Assembly: GCF_001423245.1 (NCBI RefSeq)
Contig: NZ_LMOH01000025.1
Location: 63,329-127,328, forward strand
Reading direction: 5' to 3'
From: Aureimonas sp. Leaf324
GTDB lineage: Bacteria > Pseudomonadota > Alphaproteobacteria > Rhizobiales > Rhizobiaceae
DNA length: 64,000 nucleotides
Of the stretch, positions 19,164 through 32,557 are shown in pieces (within the stretch, counting starts at the first letter, position 1; every line of letters starts with the position of its first letter). Made by a program: the position numbers and the translations under genes. The notes under the pieces are model-generated. The model searched no databases. It had not been told where the DNA came from and was given only the letters and a program-made list of their open reading frames with translations.

Positions 19164-19358
19164 GTCCCCAGACGGCCGGGGAGGCTGGATGCGACCGTGG
19201 GCGGGCTTTCGAGAAGCTCTCGCCCTTCGACCGGACGGCCTGGAGGGGCAGGACGGTCTTTCTCGGCAGCCGACGCGCGCCGCCACTCTCCCCGCGACCA
19301 TCGTTTAGGTTTTGAGGACGACGCGATTCCAAGCGTCGCCACCAGGGAGGATCCAGCC

Positions 19359-20309
19359 ATGAAGTCGATCATCTTCGGCGCGCTCGCCGCGCTTCTCGTC
19401 TCCACCAGCGCCTTCGCCCAGACGCCCGCCTACGAGATCATGGCCCCGGCCTCGCCCGGCGGCGGCTGGGACCAGACCGCCCGCGCCATGCAGAACGTCC
19501 TGCAGGAGACCAAGCTCGCCAGCAACGTGCAGGTCGTCAACGTTCCGGGCGCCGGCGGCACGATCGGTCTCGCCCAGTTCGTCTCGACGAAGTCCGGCAA
19601 CCCGAACGCGCTGCTCGTCGGCGGCTACGTGATGGTCGGCGCGATCCTCACCAACAAGTCGCCGGTCACGCTCGACCAGGTGACGCCGCTCGCCCGCCTC
19701 ACCGGCGAGGACGAGGCCATCGTGGTTCCGGCGTCCTCGCCCTACCAGACGATCGCCGACCTCGCGAAGGCGATGAAGGAGAACCCGGGCGCCGTGGCGA
19801 TCGCCGGCGGCTCGGCCGGCGGCACCGATCACATCGCGGCCGGCCTCCTCGCGCAGGCCGTCGGCGCCGACCCGAAGGCGATCAACTACATCGCGTTTTC
19901 CGGCGGCGGCGAGGCTCTCGCAGCCATCCTCGGCCAGCAGGTCGCGGCCGGCATCTCCGGCTACGGCGAGTTCGAGAGCCAGGTGAAGGCCGGCACGCTC
20001 CGTCTTCTCGCCACCACGGGCGCCCAGCGCGTGCCGGGCTCCGAGGCGCCGACGCTGAAGGAAGCCGGCATCGACATGGAGCTGCAGAACTGGCGTATGG
20101 TCGCCGGCGCCCCCGGCCTCACGGCCGAACAGCAGGCCGCCACCATCGCCAACATGCAGAAGATGGTCGACAGCCCCGAGTGGAAGGCGGTCCTGGAGCG
20201 CAACAACTGGCAGAACACGTTCCTCGCCGGCGACGCCTTCAAGACCGAGCTCGCCAAGAACATCGAGGACACCAAGGAAGTCCTCACCGCGATCGGCCTC
20301 GTCCAGTAA
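19359..20309 (+). CDS. tctC: Tripartite tricarboxylate transporter substrate-binding protein TctC
   Basis: A 316-residue exported receptor. The signal peptide spans about residues 1-21 ([20 protein letters not shown]). The mature protein starts [18 protein letters not shown], where the PASPGGGWD loop is the ligand carboxylate-binding signature of the TctC/Bug family. It hands substrate to the TctA-TctB channel. A GGGAGGATCC ribosome site lies just before the ATG; the longer upstream frame has no such site. It overlaps tctB by 1 base (TAATG). The ligand is probably a di- or tricarboxylate but is not fixed by the sequence. Confidence 0.94.
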   Translation: MKSIIFGALAALLVSTSAFAQTPAYEIMAPASPGGGWDQTARAMQNVLQETKLASNVQVVNVPGAGGTIGLAQFVSTKSGNPNALLVGGYVMVGAILTNKSPVTLDQVTPLARLTGEDEAIVVPASSPYQTIADLAKAMKENPGAVAIAGGSAGGTDHIAAGLLAQAVGADPKAINYIAFSGGGEALAAILGQQVAAGISGYGEFESQVKAGTLRLLATTGAQRVPGSEAPTLKEAGIDMELQNWRMVAGAPGLTAEQQAATIANMQKMVDSPEWKAVLERNNWQNTFLAGDAFKTELAKNIEDTKEVLTAIGLVQ

Positions 20310-20797
20310 TGAGCGCCCCGTCGGACCATGCGCCGACCGAACGCCGCCCCGACCGGGCGGCGTTTGCCATCGGCATCGGGCTGGGGATCCTGGGAGCCCT
20401 CGTGCTGCTCGACGCCAGCCATATCGGCGGCGGCGCCTATGCCCGCATCGGGCCGGCGACCTTTCCGACCCTGATCGGCTTCGCGCTTCTCGGCCTGTCC
20501 GGCTGGACCATGTTCGAGGCGTGGCGCGGCGACTTTCCCGAGCGCGATCACGACGAGTTCGCCCCGATCGTGTGGATCGTCGGCGGGCTGGCGGCCCAGC
20601 TCCTGCTCCTGACCACCGCCGGCTTCTCGATCGCCACCGGACTCCTCTTCGCGGCGACCGCGCGGGCCTTCGGCAAGCGCAAGCTCTATGTGTCGATCCC
20701 GGTCGGCATCCTCCTGAGCCTTGCGATCTGGCTGATGTTCACGAAGGTCCTGAACCTCGCGCTGCCGGCCGGGCCGCTGGAACGCCTCTTCGGCTGA
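20309..20797 (+). CDS. tctB: Tripartite tricarboxylate transporter small membrane subunit TctB
   Basis: A 162-residue inner-membrane protein with four predicted hydrophobic spans, including [20 protein letters not shown] near the N-terminus and [19 protein letters not shown] near the C-terminus. The motif [10 protein letters not shown] is the characteristic TctB feature. The start ATG shares a base with the tctC stop. TctB proteins are poorly conserved, but length, topology and place in the tctC-B-A order make the call firm. Confidence 0.9.
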   Translation: MSAPSDHAPTERRPDRAAFAIGIGLGILGALVLLDASHIGGGAYARIGPATFPTLIGFALLGLSGWTMFEAWRGDFPERDHDEFAPIVWIVGGLAAQLLLLTTAGFSIATGLLFAATARAFGKRKLYVSIPVGILLSLAIWLMFTKVLNLALPAGPLERLFG

Positions 20798-20894
20798 GCC
20801 TTCCGCCTCCGGCCCGGCGCCGAAGGCTTCTCCCTTCCAGCGCGCGCCTCCCGCCGGGACGGCCCGCGCCCGCTCGAACCATGGGTTGCCAGCG

Positions 20895-22505
<1,611 letters not shown>

Positions 22506-22529
22506 GGCGGCCTCGCACGGCACGAACGA

Positions 22530-22564
22530 AAAAGGGCGGCTTCCGATGGGAAGCCGCCCTTTTC
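22530..22564. terminator. Bidirectional intrinsic terminator after tctA
   Basis: A 12-bp perfect stem, AGGGCGGCTTCC / GGAAGCCGCCCT, with a 4-base GATG loop, flanked by an A-run on the left and a T-run on the right, so it can stop transcription on both strands. It serves tctCBA on plus and the 59-residue gene on minus. Confidence 0.92.
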
Positions 22565-22591
22565 ATGCATGGGTCGTTAACGCGTCGGCGA

Positions 22592-22771
22592 TCAGCCGAG
22601 CTTGATCTCGTCGAAGGCGTTCGGCTCGATGCCGGCAGCCTTGAGGGCCGCGCGCGAGGGACGCTTGCCGGCCTCGGCCGCCGCCGCGCAAGCAGCGATG
22701 CCACCGAACGCTTCGGTCATGCTGCGGATCCGCTGGCCGAAGGAGCGCGTGCGGTTGTTGCGGGGGGTCAT
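22592..22771 (-). CDS. Small basic protein of unknown function (59 residues)
   Basis: Starts MTPRNNRTRSFGQRIRSMTE and ends AFDEIKLG. The first 17 residues are strongly basic, the middle has an alanine-rich helix-like stretch, and there is no membrane span or signal peptide. The ORF is short, but an AAAGGA ribosome site lies 9 bases before the ATG and an efficient terminator lies about 28 bases after its stop, so it is probably a real single-gene unit. It is divergent from the PerM-like gene across 228 bases. I do not recognise the family and assign no function; a nucleic-acid-binding or small regulatory role is only a guess from its charge. Confidence 0.6.
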   Translation of the reverse strand: MTPRNNRTRSFGQRIRSMTEAFGGIAACAAAAEAGKRPSRAALKAAGIEPNAFDEIKLG

Positions 22772-22999
22772 CGAGGTCGTCCTTTCGAGGTGTCTGTCTC
22801 GTTTCGATGACCAGAAGATGGGCCTTCGCCCCCCGGACTTGAAGCGTCGATTCGGCGCGTCAGCCATGCGCTTTCCGCATATCGGAGACGCCAGCCATTC
22901 TAAACCGATTGAAGTCGTGCGCGGGAACTTAATCAGGGACGCCGCATTCCTCACGGTTCGCGTCGCACAGGTCCGGCGCGGCTGGGGGAGCGTGAAGCG

Positions 23000-25000
23000 T
23001 TGGATATCGTCACTTCGCAGATGCTGCGTCGCGCCTTGCCGCTGTTCACGGCGCTGGCGATCGGCGTCCTGACGCTGTCGATCGCCGCGATCCTGACGCT
23101 CGGGCGAGAGATCTTCGTGCCCTTCGCCCTCGGCATTCTCCTTGCCTTCATCCTCGCCCCGATCGTGATCGGGCTGCAGCGCCGCCGCGTGCCGCGCATG
23201 CTCGCGATCTCCGGCGCGATCCTCGCCGCCACCGTCGCGATCGTGGCGCTCGGCTTCATCATCGCGCTGCAGATCACCTCGCTCGTCGGCGAGATCCCGT
23301 CCTATCGCCTGACCGTGCAGGAGAAGCTGCAGTCGCTGTCGGCCTCCGCGCAAGCGAGCGGCAACGGCCCGTTCAGCCGGGCGGCCGTGGCGCTCGAGGA
23401 AATGGCCGCCGACATCCAGCATCTCGCTGCGCCCGCCGAGACGGCGGGGGGCAACGGTGCCGACGGGACCCCCGCGCCGCGCCCGATCCCGGTCACCGTC
23501 GAGAACGAAAGCTCGCTCTTCGATACGATCAGCGCCATCGCACTGCCGCTTCTCCAGCCGCTCGCGACCTTCGGCGTCGTGATCATCTTCGCGATCTTCA
23601 TCCTCCTCCAGCGCGAGGATCTCAGGAACCGCTTCATCCGCCTCGCCGGCACCGACGATCTCCAGCAGACCACGGCCGCGATCGACGATGCGGCGCGGCG
23701 CCTGTCGAAGCTTCTCCTGTTCCAGCTCGGCGTGAACGCTGCCTTCGGCACCGTGACGGCGCTCGGCCTCTGGCTCCTCGGCGTGCCGAGCCCTGCGCTC
23801 TGGGGCATCCTCGGCGGAATCCTGCGGTTCATCCCCTATGTCGGCGGCTTCGTCGGCGCGGGCCTGCCGATGCTGCTCGCCTTCGCGGTCGATCCCGGCT
23901 GGTCGATGGTGATCTGGACGGCGGTCCTCTATCTCGGTGCCGAGGCGCTGCTGTCCAACGTCGTGGAGCCGGTGCTCTACGGCCACTCCACCGGCCTGTC
24001 GCCCGTCGCCATCCTGCTGGCCGCGACGATCTGGGCCTTCCTCTGGGGCCCGGTCGGGCTGATCCTCGCGACGCCGCTGACCATCTGCCTCGTGGTGATG
24101 GGCCGGCACGTGCCGCGCCTCGCCTTCATCGACGTGATGTTCGGCGACCGTCCGGCGCTGTCGCCGCCACAGATCTTCTACCAGCGCATGCTGGCCGGCG
24201 CGCCGGACGAGGCGGTCGATCAGGCCCACGAATTCCTGCGCCAGCGCGAGCTCGCGACCTATTACGACGAGGTGGCGCTCGAGGGCCTGCGCATCGCACA
24301 CGAGGACGTCGCGCGCTTCGCCGTCGAGGGCGAGCGGCTGGAAACGCTGCAGCGCTCGACGCTGGAACTGGTCGAGGGCCTGAAATCCGTGCGCACCTCG
24401 GCCCTCGGTGGCCGGCGTGGCAAGAAGACCATGACGGCGGAAGCCGCCGCGGCGGTCGATGCAGCCGGTCCCGACCAGGAGGTCACGCGCATCGTCCAGC
24501 GGCAGCAGGATCTGGCACCCGCCTGGCGCGGCGATCGGCCGGTGGTCTGCCTGTCCGGCTCGAACGCGCTCGATGGCGCGGTCACGGCCATGCTGGCACA
24601 GGTCCTGACCCGCCACGGGCTTCGGGCCGAGGCGGTGAGTCTCGCCTCGCTGATCGAAAACCCGCCGAGCCGCGAGGATGCCAAAGGCGTCGCGCTCGTC
24701 TGCCTGTCGTTCGTCGAGCCGCTGTCGACGGTGCATCTGCGGCAGGCGGTTCGGCGCGTCCACCGCTTCGCCCCGCACGCGCGCATCCTCATCGGCATCT
24801 GGCGCCAGCGCGACCCCGCGATGCTGCAGGAACTGAAGCGCCGCGTTCACGCCGACGCCCTGGTGACGACGTTGAACGGGGCGCTCGCCGCCGCGCTCGA
24901 CATGTCCGGGCAGGCGATGCACGTGCCGGCGCCGGAGACGCCCGCCGCTCCCAACATCACTGATGAGACCAAGGTCGAGGCCGCCGTCGAAGCGGTCTGA
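23000..25000 (+). CDS. AI-2E/PerM family membrane transporter with long C-terminal cytoplasmic domain
   Basis: A 666-residue protein. The first ~370 residues have about eight hydrophobic spans and the family features GILLAFILAPIV, an amphipathic loop, LWGILGGILRFIPYVGGFVG and GPVGLILATPLT, typical of the AI-2E/YdiK/PerM family (ion or small-molecule exporters; AI-2 export is proven for few). The last ~290 residues are soluble and not part of the usual 350-residue family. They include VVCLSGSNALDGAVTAMLAQ followed by alternating beta/alpha pattern, possibly a nucleotide- or cobalamin-type fold. The TTG start at 23000 has GGGGGAG 9 bases upstream; the first ATG (23021) has no site, so TTG is preferred. 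Confidence 0.82.
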   Translation: MDIVTSQMLRRALPLFTALAIGVLTLSIAAILTLGREIFVPFALGILLAFILAPIVIGLQRRRVPRMLAISGAILAATVAIVALGFIIALQITSLVGEIPSYRLTVQEKLQSLSASAQASGNGPFSRAAVALEEMAADIQHLAAPAETAGGNGADGTPAPRPIPVTVENESSLFDTISAIALPLLQPLATFGVVIIFAIFILLQREDLRNRFIRLAGTDDLQQTTAAIDDAARRLSKLLLFQLGVNAAFGTVTALGLWLLGVPSPALWGILGGILRFIPYVGGFVGAGLPMLLAFAVDPGWSMVIWTAVLYLGAEALLSNVVEPVLYGHSTGLSPVAILLAATIWAFLWGPVGLILATPLTICLVVMGRHVPRLAFIDVMFGDRPALSPPQIFYQRMLAGAPDEAVDQAHEFLRQRELATYYDEVALEGLRIAHEDVARFAVEGERLETLQRSTLELVEGLKSVRTSALGGRRGKKTMTAEAAAAVDAAGPDQEVTRIVQRQQDLAPAWRGDRPVVCLSGSNALDGAVTAMLAQVLTRHGLRAEAVSLASLIENPPSREDAKGVALVCLSFVEPLSTVHLRQAVRRVHRFAPHARILIGIWRQRDPAMLQELKRRVHADALVTTLNGALAAALDMSGQAMHVPAPETPAAPNITDETKVEAAVEAV

Positions 25001-25182
25001 CTGAGGCCACCGACAGCACGAGCCGGCCCTGTTTGCGGCCGTCCGGCGGGGGCCCATCGGTGACTTGGGTTCCTGCCGTCCGGGTGACGGCCGTCCTTTG
25101 GCGGCGCCTTGATCCCCGTGAGCGTCCAGCCGATCCCGCCCGCTTCGCGCCCGCCTAAAAGACGTCTCGACCTGACATGAAA

Positions 25183-25212
25183 AAGGGCCGCCTCCTTTCG
25201 GAAGCGGCCCTT
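25183..25212 (-). terminator. Intrinsic terminator of glgX
   Basis: The stem AAGGGCCGC / GCGGCCCTT, with a short inner extension, is followed on the minus strand by five T residues (25180-25184 region). This is the correct orientation for glgX, whose stop lies about 40 bases upstream on that strand. The remainder of the 253-base gap after the PerM-like gene contains no gene. Confidence 0.85.
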
Positions 25213-25253
25213 CATGTTTCCTGCCGGCGCCGGCAAGGCGCCGGGATGGTCGA

Positions 25254-27530
25254 TCAGCCCTTGTCGGGCCGGACGATATGCACCCGCTCGGCGGCCGCGC
25301 GGCGGAAGGCTTCCGACACGTGCTGGAACGCCTGGTGCGCCTCGTCCGACAGGGAGTAGCCGTCCTCGGGCTCGAGGATGAAGGCGAGCAGCGAGCGGCC
25401 GGTTGCCATGTAGTCGGTGTCGAACTCGAAGGGGACGAGCTCGTCGCGGTTCGGCGTGTTGGTGTCGATGATGCAGTGCCAGCGACGGCCGCCGGGCGCC
25501 TGCGGCAGCTTGAAGTTCACGACGTCGTGGTGCGCGTTGAGGACGAGAAGCATCGTCGCGTCGGACCCGACGCGCTTGATGCCCTCGGCCTGCGCGCGCC
25601 CGTCGAGAAGGACGCCGAAGCAGCGGGCGCCGGCATCGTCCCATTCGGCCTGCTGCATCTCGCCGCCCGACGGCGACATCCACGTCACGTCCTTGGCGCC
25701 GATCTCCTCGTCGAACCGCCCCTGGAGGAAGCGGCCGCGACGCAGCATCGGCAGCGCCTGACGCAGCATGATGAGCTTCTGGACGAACTCGGCGAGATCC
25801 TCGCCGTCCTGCGTGACGTTCCAGTCGACCCAGCCGATCTCGTTGTCCTGCGCATAGGCGTTGTTGTTGCCCCCTTGCGTGCGGGCGAACTCGTCGCCCG
25901 CCAGGATCATCGGCGTGCCGCGCGACAGGAGAAGCGTCGCGAAGAAGTTGCGCAGCTGGCGGAAGCGGACGTTGTTGATCTCCGCATCCTCGGTCGGTCC
26001 CTCGACGCCGTAGTTGTTCGAGAGGTTGTGCGAGTGGCCGTCGCGATTGTCCTCGCCGTTCGCCTCGTTATGCTTGTCGTTGTAGCAGACGAGGTCGTGC
26101 AGCGTGAAACCGTCGTGGGCGGTGATGAAGTTGACGCTCGCCCAGGGCTGGCGGCCGCGGTTGTTGAAGAGGTCGGCCGAGGCCGAGATCTTGCCGGCCA
26201 CCGCCGGAACCTTGCCCTCGTCACCGCGCCAGTAGGCGCGCACCGTGTCGCGGTAGCCGTCGTTCCACTCGGCCCAGCCCGGCGGGAAGCGGCCGACCTG
26301 ATAGCCGCCCGGACCACAGTCCCAGGGCTCGGCGATCAGCTTGACCTGGGACAGCAGCGGATCCTGCATCGTGGCGTGAAGGAAGGAGGATTCCTCCGAA
26401 AAGCCCGTCGGCTCGCGCGCCAGGATGGTCGCGAGGTCGAAGCGGAAGCCGTCGACGCGCATCTCGCCGGCCCAGTAGCGCAGGCTGTCCATCACCAGCT
26501 GCATCACGCGCGGATGCGAGGTGTTGACGGTGTTTCCGGTGCCGGTGTCGTTGATGTAGTAGCGCTTGTTGTCCGGCAGGAGCCGGTAGTAGGTCGCGTT
26601 GTCGATGCCCTTGAACGACAGGGTCGGCCCGTTCTCGTTGCCTTCCGCCGTGTGGTTGTAGACGACGTCGAGGATCACCTCGAGCCCGTTGTGGTGGAAG
26701 GTCGAGACGAGTTCCTTGAACTCGTTGACGAAGGGCGATCCCATGTAGCGCGGATCGGGCGCGAAGAAGCCGAGGGTGTTGTAGCCCCAGAAGTTCCGGA
26801 GGCCCTTCTCGACGAGGTAGCTGTCGTCGACGAAGGCGTGGATCGGCAGGAGCTCGACCGAGGTGATGCCGAGGCTCTTGATGTACTGGACGACGTCGTG
26901 GTGCGCGAGGCCGGAGAACTTGCCGCGGTCGCGGTCCGGCACGCTCGGATGGCGCTGGGTGAAGCCCTTGACGTGGGTCTCGTAGAAGACGGTCCGCTCC
27001 CACGGCACGTTCGGCCGGCGGTCGTTGCCCCAAGTGAAGGCGGGATCGACGATCTGCGACTTCGGCACGAAGGCGGCCGAATCGCGCTCGTCGAACGACA
27101 GGTCGCCGTCGGCATGGCCGATCGTGTAGCCGAAGAGGGCATGGTCCCACTTCAGCTCGCCGACGTGCTGCCGGGCATAGGGGTCGAGGAGCAGCTTGTT
27201 CGGGTTGAAGCGATGGCCGGCGTCGGGCTCGTAGGGGCCATGGACGCGATAGCCGTAGACGAGGCCGGGGCGCGCGTCCGGCAGATAGCCGTGGAACACC
27301 TCGTTGGTGTATTCCGGCAGCACGATGCGCTCGAGTTCGGTCGTGCCGGTCTGGTCGAAGATGCAGAGCTCGACCTTCGTGGCATTGGCGGAGAACAGGG
27401 CGAAGTTGACGCCCAGCCCGTCCCATGTGGCGCCGCGAGGGAACGGCCGGCCGGCCTCGACACGTGATTTGTGGAGGCCTGGCTTCGCGAGAGTGGACGC
27501 GAAGTCGGAGGCATTCGGTTGAATGTTCAA
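25254..27530 (-). CDS. glgX: Glycogen debranching enzyme GlgX
   Basis: A ~758-residue GH13 isoamylase-type enzyme that hydrolyses alpha-1,6 branches of limit-dextrin glycogen. The N-terminal CBM48-like domain starts GRPFPRGATWDGLGVNFALF. The catalytic barrel has DVVYNHTAEGNE, GFRFDLATIL (nucleophile Asp), a downstream glutamate region KLIAEPWDCGPGGY and TAHDGFTLHDLV. The start is uncertain: no ATG lies near the domain, and the nearest candidate is TTG at 27530, giving MNIQPNASDF. The next in-frame ATG upstream (about 27668) would add 46 residues and overlap the promoter of the divergent CBS gene. Other glycogen genes are absent from the window. A terminator follows the gene. Confidence 0.9.
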   Translation of the reverse strand: MNIQPNASDFASTLAKPGLHKSRVEAGRPFPRGATWDGLGVNFALFSANATKVELCIFDQTGTTELERIVLPEYTNEVFHGYLPDARPGLVYGYRVHGPYEPDAGHRFNPNKLLLDPYARQHVGELKWDHALFGYTIGHADGDLSFDERDSAAFVPKSQIVDPAFTWGNDRRPNVPWERTVFYETHVKGFTQRHPSVPDRDRGKFSGLAHHDVVQYIKSLGITSVELLPIHAFVDDSYLVEKGLRNFWGYNTLGFFAPDPRYMGSPFVNEFKELVSTFHHNGLEVILDVVYNHTAEGNENGPTLSFKGIDNATYYRLLPDNKRYYINDTGTGNTVNTSHPRVMQLVMDSLRYWAGEMRVDGFRFDLATILAREPTGFSEESSFLHATMQDPLLSQVKLIAEPWDCGPGGYQVGRFPPGWAEWNDGYRDTVRAYWRGDEGKVPAVAGKISASADLFNNRGRQPWASVNFITAHDGFTLHDLVCYNDKHNEANGEDNRDGHSHNLSNNYGVEGPTEDAEINNVRFRQLRNFFATLLLSRGTPMILAGDEFARTQGGNNNAYAQDNEIGWVDWNVTQDGEDLAEFVQKLIMLRQALPMLRRGRFLQGRFDEEIGAKDVTWMSPSGGEMQQAEWDDAGARCFGVLLDGRAQAEGIKRVGSDATMLLVLNAHHDVVNFKLPQAPGGRRWHCIIDTNTPNRDELVPFEFDTDYMATGRSLLAFILEPEDGYSLSDEAHQAFQHVSEAFRRAAAERVHIVRPDKG

Positions 27531-27606
27531 GGGATGGATCCCGTCATGAAATGAGACACGCCGGATCGAGAAAGGCGGAAGCCACGTATTTGGTTCCCGC
27601 ACCTGC

Positions 27607-27630
27607 GAACCGTTTGCCGGCACGTCCGTT
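27607..27630 (+). promoter_or_regulatory. Weak candidate EcfG-type promoter before the CBS-domain gene
   Basis: GAAC-N16-CGTT lies 40 bases before the start of the CBS gene. The alphaproteobacterial general-stress sigma factor EcfG recognises GGAAC-N16/17-CGTT. Here the first base differs (CGAAC), so it is a near match only. Confidence 0.25.
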
Positions 27631-27669
27631 GTTCTCGGCCAACGCCACCCGCCACGAGGATGCGCCATC

Positions 27670-28098
27670 TTGAAGATCCAGGACGTGATGAACCGGCATG
27701 TCGAGTTTGCCGGGCTCGACGACCCCGTGTCGGAACTCGCCGTGATGATGGGGGACCTCGACGTCGGATCGCTGCCCATCGGCACGGCGGACGACGCCAA
27801 GGGCGTCGTCACCGATCGCGACATCCTCTACCGCGTCGTGGCGCGCGGCCTCGATCCGGCGCAGACGCGGGCGCGCGACGTCATGTCCGCGCCGCTCCTC
27901 GCCTGCCGTCCGTCCGACAGCCTGCAGGCCGCGATGGACCTGATGACCGCGCATCGCATCCGGCGCCTTGCCGTCACGCAAGGAGACGGCGCCGTGGTCG
28001 GCTGGGTGACGCTCGCCGACCTGTCGCGCGTGCTTCTTCTGGAATCGGGCACGGTTCAGTCGGCGCTGCGCGAGATCACGCGCGAAAGCGCCGGTTGA
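27670..28098 (+). CDS. Tandem CBS-domain protein
   Basis: A 142-residue cytoplasmic protein consisting of two CBS motifs (about residues 1-58 and 65-130) that usually bind adenine nucleotides and sense energy state. The first runs from MKIQDVMNRHVEF to GVVTDRDIL, and the second from ARDVMSAPLLACRPSDSL to VVGWVTLADLSRVL. It starts with TTG, preceded by GAGGA 9 bases upstream. The first in-frame ATG (27688) would delete the conserved first strand, so TTG is preferred. The last 23 bases overlap the convergent DUF533-like gene. Family members often modulate partner enzymes or channels; the partner here is unknown. Confidence 0.85.
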   Translation: MKIQDVMNRHVEFAGLDDPVSELAVMMGDLDVGSLPIGTADDAKGVVTDRDILYRVVARGLDPAQTRARDVMSAPLLACRPSDSLQAAMDLMTAHRIRRLAVTQGDGAVVGWVTLADLSRVLLLESGTVQSALREITRESAG

Positions 28099-28663
28099 GG
28101 CTGCCGACGACGTTCGCCGTCAGGCCAAGGCGGGCGGCGAGGTAGGTGAGATAGGCCTGCGCGACCGCCGAGCGCTGGCCGACCACCAGAAGCGAAACGG
28201 CATAGACGTGCGCCGCCTTGTCGAGCCGGCGCGCGGCATCGGCCAGAGCGCCGATCGAGACCGGCGGTGCCGCCTCGTCTCCCAAAGGCGCGAGATGCGA
28301 AGGCGTGGCGCCGAGCCGCGCCAGCGTCTCCCGCGCGCGCTCGCGCCGTGCGGCGTCCGCCCAGCCACCCTCGTCGGCTTCGAGCGCCAGCGCGGCCGCA
28401 TCCACGACGAGCGCCGCCTCCCCGGCCGAGAAGGAGCGGAAGTCGAGGGTCAGCGGAAACGAGACCTGCCGGAAGTTCGCCAGATGCGCCGACAGAACCT
28501 TCAGCGCCAGCGTCGCCTCCACGCTGTCGCGGCGCGTCGAGACCGGCGCCGGCGCGGGGGCGGCGTCCATCGCGGGTAGGTCGAGCGCCTCGAGGTTCAG
28601 GCCCTGCCCGTCGCGCGGTCCCGCCTGGCGCCCGGCCAGGCGCCAGAGCCATTCGACGCTCAA
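28076..28663 (-). CDS. TerB/DUF533-like protein coupled to a response regulator
   Basis: About 195 residues. The C-terminal ~90 residues (LDKAAHVYAVSLLVVGQRS ... YLTYLAARLGLTANVVGSL) match the helical TerB/DUF533 pattern (Y-x-x-S-L-L, YL-x-x-LA-x-x-LGL). The N-terminal part is Pro/Ala-rich and poorly structured. No signal peptide is visible. The most likely start is the TTG that overlaps the regulator stop (TTGA), giving MSVEWLWRLAGRQ; there is no nearby in-frame ATG that keeps the N-terminus. It ends inside the convergent CBS gene. DUF533 proteins have no established biochemical role, so function is unknown; co-translation with a two-component system suggests an output or accessory part. Confidence 0.65.
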   Translation of the reverse strand: MSVEWLWRLAGRQAGPRDGQGLNLEALDLPAMDAAPAPAPVSTRRDSVEATLALKVLSAHLANFRQVSFPLTLDFRSFSAGEAALVVDAAALALEADEGGWADAARRERARETLARLGATPSHLAPLGDEAAPPVSIGALADAARRLDKAAHVYAVSLLVVGQRSAVAQAYLTYLAARLGLTANVVGSLNRRFRA

Positions 28664-29039
28664 GCTTGCGCCGCCGCGGGCTGCGGCAGCAGGGCCTCGA
28701 TCTGTCCGAGGAGCTTGGAGAAGTCGACGGGCTTGGCGTGGTAGTCGTCGCAACCGGCCGCCAGCGTCTTTTCCTTATCGCCCGACATGGCGTGGGCGGT
28801 CAGCGCGATGATCGGAATGCGCGGCATCGAGGCGTCGGCCCGCATGGTGCGCGCGGCCGTCCAGCCGTCGAGAACCGGCAGGTTCATGTCGAGAAGGATG
28901 ATGTCCGGGGCCGCGCCCCGGGCCTTCTCGATCCCGTCCTGTCCGTCGTGCGCAAGCACCACCTCGTAGCCGCGCCGCTGCAGGCGGCGGGACAGGAAGT
29001 CCCAGATTTCCTCGTGGTCCTCGACCAGCAGGATGCGTG

Positions 29040-29043
<4 letters not shown>
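28660..29043 (-). CDS. Single-domain CheY-like response regulator
   Basis: A 127-residue receiver domain only. Acidic residues are in LLVEDHEEIW, phospho-acceptor Asp52 is in IILLDMNLPVLDG, Thr is in ALTAHAM and Lys in YHAKPVD. No output domain is present, so it acts by protein contact or as a phosphotransfer step. Its ATG overlaps the hybrid kinase stop by 4 bases (ATGA). The kinase already carries two receivers, so this is a third receiver in one operon. Confidence 0.92.
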
Positions 29044-32420
<3,377 letters not shown>

Positions 32421-32557
32421 GCTTGGAAGTCCCCCGAACGCGGACGAGGGCGCCGCATCCCTCGCGTAACGGCGCGCACCCGATTTCGTTCGACGGGCAC
32501 AGGTCGCCGCGCCGTTTTTTCGCTCCCGCCTTCCGCCGTCCCCTCCGCGAGCCCTCC

